Positions 5,652 through 7,959 of a stretch of 7,959 nt of DNA are shown piece by piece. Numbering within the stretch: position 1 is the first letter of the stretch; every line of letters begins with the position of its first letter. The DNA is taken from NCBI GenBank assembly GCA_023404805.1, contig JAEYAL010000176.1:1-7959 (forward strand). Reading direction: 5' to 3'. The position numbers and the translations under genes were made by a program. This stretch comes from Actinomycetes bacterium. Lineage in GTDB: Bacteria > Actinomycetota > Thermoleophilia > Solirubrobacterales > Solirubrobacteraceae. The notes beneath the pieces were generated by a model. That model was not told the origin of the DNA. It ran no database searches and worked only from the letters and a program-made list of their open reading frames with translations.

Positions 5652-7423
5652 AGGTGCAAGGACTCGCGGCTGCACCGCCGCTCGAGCAGCCGGGCGAGTC
5701 GACGTTCCTCGCGTCGTACCTGCAGTACTGGGGCAGCGAGACGCCTTCGCAGACGGCGATCACCTACATCGACTACGACGCCGACCGCCGCGGCGTGGAG
5801 CGCAGCGTCGACTACGCGACGCTCGACCGCTGGGTCCGCGCGCTCGCCGCGCGGATCGACGAGCTGACCGCGCCCGGCGACCGCGTCGCGCTGGTGGCGC
5901 CGCAGGGCATCGAGTACGGCGCGGGCTTCGCGGCGTCGGTGTCGTCGCAGGCGGTCGGCGTTCCGCTGTTCGCTCCCGACCTGCTCGGCCAAGGCGACCG
6001 CCTGCAGTCCGTCGTGGCCGACTGCGACCCCGCCGTCCTGCTCACCACGCGCGCCAAGCTCGACCTCGTCCGCGCGTTCGGCGCCGAACACGGCATCGGC
6101 GACGACCACATCCTCGCGATCGACGACTACCGCGACGCGAGCGAGGCGCTCGTCGCCCAGTACGCGTTCCCGGCCGATCGCACGCTCGACGACATCGCCT
6201 ACTTGCAGTACACGTCGGGGTCGACCCGCATCCCGGTGGGCGTGGCGCTCACGCACCGCAACCTGGTCGACAACGTCCTGCAGATCCGCCGGGCGTTCGA
6301 CATCACGTTCGCTGATGCGACCACGGTCAGCTGGCTGCCGCTGTTCCACGACATGGGCCTCGTGCTGGGCGTCGCGTCGCCGATGGTCGGCGGGCTCGAG
6401 AGCGTCCTGCTGGACCCGGTCGCGTTCATCCTCAAGCCGCTGCGCTGGCTGCAGGCGATCAACGGCCGGCGCAACGTGATGACGGCCGCCCCGAACTTCG
6501 CGTTCGACTTCGTCGCCAAGCGCGTGCGCCCCGAAGACCGAGAGGGCCTCGACCTGTCCGGCGTGACGGGCTGGATCAACGGCGCCGAGCCGGTACTCGC
6601 GTCGACACTGGAGCGGTTCGCCGAGACGTTCGCGGCCTGCGGCGTCACCGACACCGCCGTCAAGGCGACCTACGGCCTGGCCGAGGCGACCGTGTTCGTG
6701 GCGACCTCGCCGCTGGACGAGCCCTCACGCGTGATCGAGGTCGACTCGGAGCAGCTCCAGCAGGGCATCGCGAACACCACGGTCACGTCGGCGATGCGGC
6801 CGACGACGCTCGTGTCGTGCGGCCGCCCGGTCGGCCAGCAGCTGGCGATCGTCGACCCTGAGACGCGCGAGCTCCTGCCAGACGGCAGCGTCGGCGAGAT
6901 CTGGCTGCACGGCACCAACATCGGCGCTGGCTACTGGCAGCGGCCCGACGACACCGAGGCCCTGTTCAACGCCAAGCTTCTCGGCGGCGGCAGCGATCGG
7001 CCGGTCGACCACTGGCTGCGGACCGAGGACCTCGGCGTGGTCGTCGACGGCCGCTTCTACGTGACCGGCCGGATCAAGGACCTCGTGATCATCGACGGCC
7101 GGAACATCTACCCGCACGACGTCGAGTACACGGTCGAGGAGTCGCACGACGCGATCGCGCAGCGGCGCCTGGCGGCGTTCTCCGTGCCGACCGACGGCGG
7201 CGAGGCGCTGGTGGTCGTGGCCGAGCGCTACCGCCACGCTGGCGACGTCACCGGCCAGCTCGCCGAGATCACGGCGGCGGCTCGGGCTGCGGTGTCGCAG
7301 GAGCACGCGGTCGCGCTTCACGACTTCGTCCTGATCGAGCCTGACACGATCGCCCGGACGAGCTCCGGCAAGATCGCGCGCAAGGCGACCCGCACGGCCT
7401 ACCTGGCCGGGGACCTCTCCTGA
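5648..7423 (+). CDS. Fatty acyl-AMP ligase (FAAL), FadD32-like
   Basis: This 591-residue member of the ANL adenylating superfamily would convert a fatty acid and ATP to acyl-adenylate and pyrophosphate, for handover to an acyl carrier domain of a polyketide synthase or NRPS rather than to CoA. Motifs in order: the P-loop YLQYTSGSTRIPVGV (185-199), with Arg after TSGST as in FadD32-type FAALs; VSWLPLFHDMGL (227-238); the A5 motif TYGLAEATVFVA (341-352); a segment of about 35 residues (355-390) in the position of the FAAL-specific insertion; GEIWLHGTNIGAGYW (416-430); HWLRTEDLG (455-463); the hinge GRIKDLVIIDGRNIYPHDVE (474-493), typical of FAALs; and the C-terminal SSGKIAR (572-578) with the catalytic-type Lys575. 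It is slightly shorter than mycobacterial FadD32. The ATG at 5648 is preferred over GTG 5642 because of the GGGAG site and the ATGA overlap with the leader ORF. No carrier protein or synthase is present in the window, so chain length and product remain open. Confidence 0.93.
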   Translation: MKVQGLAAAPPLEQPGESTFLASYLQYWGSETPSQTAITYIDYDADRRGVERSVDYATLDRWVRALAARIDELTAPGDRVALVAPQGIEYGAGFAASVSSQAVGVPLFAPDLLGQGDRLQSVVADCDPAVLLTTRAKLDLVRAFGAEHGIGDDHILAIDDYRDASEALVAQYAFPADRTLDDIAYLQYTSGSTRIPVGVALTHRNLVDNVLQIRRAFDITFADATTVSWLPLFHDMGLVLGVASPMVGGLESVLLDPVAFILKPLRWLQAINGRRNVMTAAPNFAFDFVAKRVRPEDREGLDLSGVTGWINGAEPVLASTLERFAETFAACGVTDTAVKATYGLAEATVFVATSPLDEPSRVIEVDSEQLQQGIANTTVTSAMRPTTLVSCGRPVGQQLAIVDPETRELLPDGSVGEIWLHGTNIGAGYWQRPDDTEALFNAKLLGGGSDRPVDHWLRTEDLGVVVDGRFYVTGRIKDLVIIDGRNIYPHDVEYTVEESHDAIAQRRLAAFSVPTDGGEALVVVAERYRHAGDVTGQLAEITAAARAAVSQEHAVALHDFVLIEPDTIARTSSGKIARKATRTAYLAGDLS

Positions 7424-7428
7424 GCCCG

Positions 7429-7866
7429 ATGGACCACGAGGCCGACAAGGTCGCCAGCGCCGTCACGCACGCGGTCGACGCCGCCGAGCGCCTCGAGACG
7501 GCGCTGCTCTCCTGGGGCTGCGGCTCCCATGGCGACGCGCTCGCGCAGATCGTCTCTGGCGTCGACCTCGGCGCGACGATGAGCGGGCTCAACGTCGACG
7601 GCGAGCTGGTCGCCGTGGTGCCGCACTCGCGGACCGCCGTGCAGCTGGCCGGCGTCTGCCACGAGTGGAGCGGCCTCGGCGTGGTCGAGGGCCCAGGCGC
7701 GGTGCAGCTGCTTCAGGCGCGGCCCGCCGAGCCGCCGCGCCCAGGCAGCCTCACGCTGCGGCTGCCGGTGCTCGACTCGGAGCCGGAGTATGAGCAGCTC
7801 GTCGGCCTGCTCCGCGAACAGCTGCTGAAGATCGGCTACGCGGCCGGCCGCACCCGTCTCGGGTAG
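7429..7866 (+). CDS. Uncharacterised 145-residue protein downstream of FAAL
   Basis: I do not recognise this protein. It starts 5 bp after the ligase stop with no clear Shine-Dalgarno site, so translation probably depends on ribosomes finishing the ligase; the two are very likely one operon. Nearly all codons end in G or C, so it is a real gene. The sequence begins with a probable helix (DKVASAVTHAVDAAERLETALL, about 6-27), continues with SWGCGSHGDAL (28-38), has a beta-like VDGELVAVVPHS (56-67) and VCHEWSGLGVVEG (76-88), a Pro-rich turn (99-106), and a Leu/Glu-rich C-terminal helix (about 118-136). Cys31, Cys77, His34, His66 and His78 are notable but form no motif I can name. There is no DSL phosphopantetheine site, so it is not an acyl carrier protein, and there is no signal peptide or membrane segment. 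A role as partner of the ligase is inferred from position only. Confidence 0.8.
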   Translation: MDHEADKVASAVTHAVDAAERLETALLSWGCGSHGDALAQIVSGVDLGATMSGLNVDGELVAVVPHSRTAVQLAGVCHEWSGLGVVEGPGAVQLLQARPAEPPRPGSLTLRLPVLDSEPEYEQLVGLLREQLLKIGYAAGRTRLG

Positions 7867-7898
7867 CGGCTGGGGCTGCGTCGCCCGACGGCGCCGCG

Positions 7899-7959
7899 GT
7901 GAGCGGCGGCTCGTCGATCAACCCTGCGGCGACGGCGCGGGCCCGGCGCGCCTCCGGGC
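7899..7959 (+). CDS. Possible start of a further gene, cut by the window edge
   Basis: A GTG at 7899 opens a frame that runs to the end of the window (MSGGSSINPAATARARRASG), with mostly G/C third positions, 33 bp after the preceding stop. There is no strong Shine-Dalgarno site and only about 20 codons are visible, so this may be chance. If real, it would be the next gene of the ligase operon. Confidence 0.25.
   Translation, partial: MSGGSSINPAATARARRASG

Noticed and set aside
5603..6349. A 248-codon minus-strand frame opposite the acyl-AMP ligase
   Set aside because: Charged, repetitive composition and overlap with a strongly supported ligase gene mark it as a shadow frame.

Overview
The window is very G+C-rich DNA with strong G/C preference at third codon positions, near-continuous coding on one strand or the other, GTG as well as ATG starts, and an AfsR-type regulator ATPase, a DrrAB-type exporter and a FadD32-like acyl-AMP ligase. 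Together these suggest a high-G+C Gram-positive bacterium (Actinomycetota); Solirubrobacter-like lineages or mycolic-order relatives are both possible, and the sequence alone does not settle it.

Layout. (1) Positions 1-112 hold a fragment of a major facilitator transporter that stops making sense at about 112. (2) Positions 122-2707 (+) encode a large STAND/AfsR-type ATPase with C-terminal helical repeats. It lacks the DNA-binding and BTAD domains often found in this family, and it begins exactly where the transporter fragment ends, so the left edge looks like a rearrangement or assembly junction. (3) Positions 2708-3382 contain a 12-bp inverted repeat, probably a terminator between convergent genes, a plausible 75-codon gene on the minus strand with a clear ribosome binding site, and about 325 bp without a convincing gene. 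(4) Positions 3383-5298 (-) are a two-gene ABC exporter operon of the DrrA/DrrB type, with an ATGA start-stop overlap and a strong GGAGGT site for the permease. (5) Positions 5299-5561 are a divergent control region with repeated TGAGCG-containing elements in both orientations. (6) Positions 5562-7866 (+) are an apparent operon: a previously unannotated 29-codon leader ORF that may be translated from a near-leaderless mRNA and overlaps the next gene by ATGA; a fatty acyl-AMP ligase; and an unrecognised 145-residue protein 5 bp downstream. A further gene may begin near the right edge.

How they may work together (inference). The acyl-AMP ligase would activate a fatty acid as an acyl-adenylate for transfer to a carrier protein, polyketide synthase or NRPS. 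The divergently transcribed DrrAB-type pump could export the resulting lipid or protect against it. The shared repeat-rich control region suggests coordinated control of the two arms. The most unusual features are the leader ORF coupled to the ligase, the phased heptamer repeats in the divergent promoter region, and the transporter/regulator junction at the left end.
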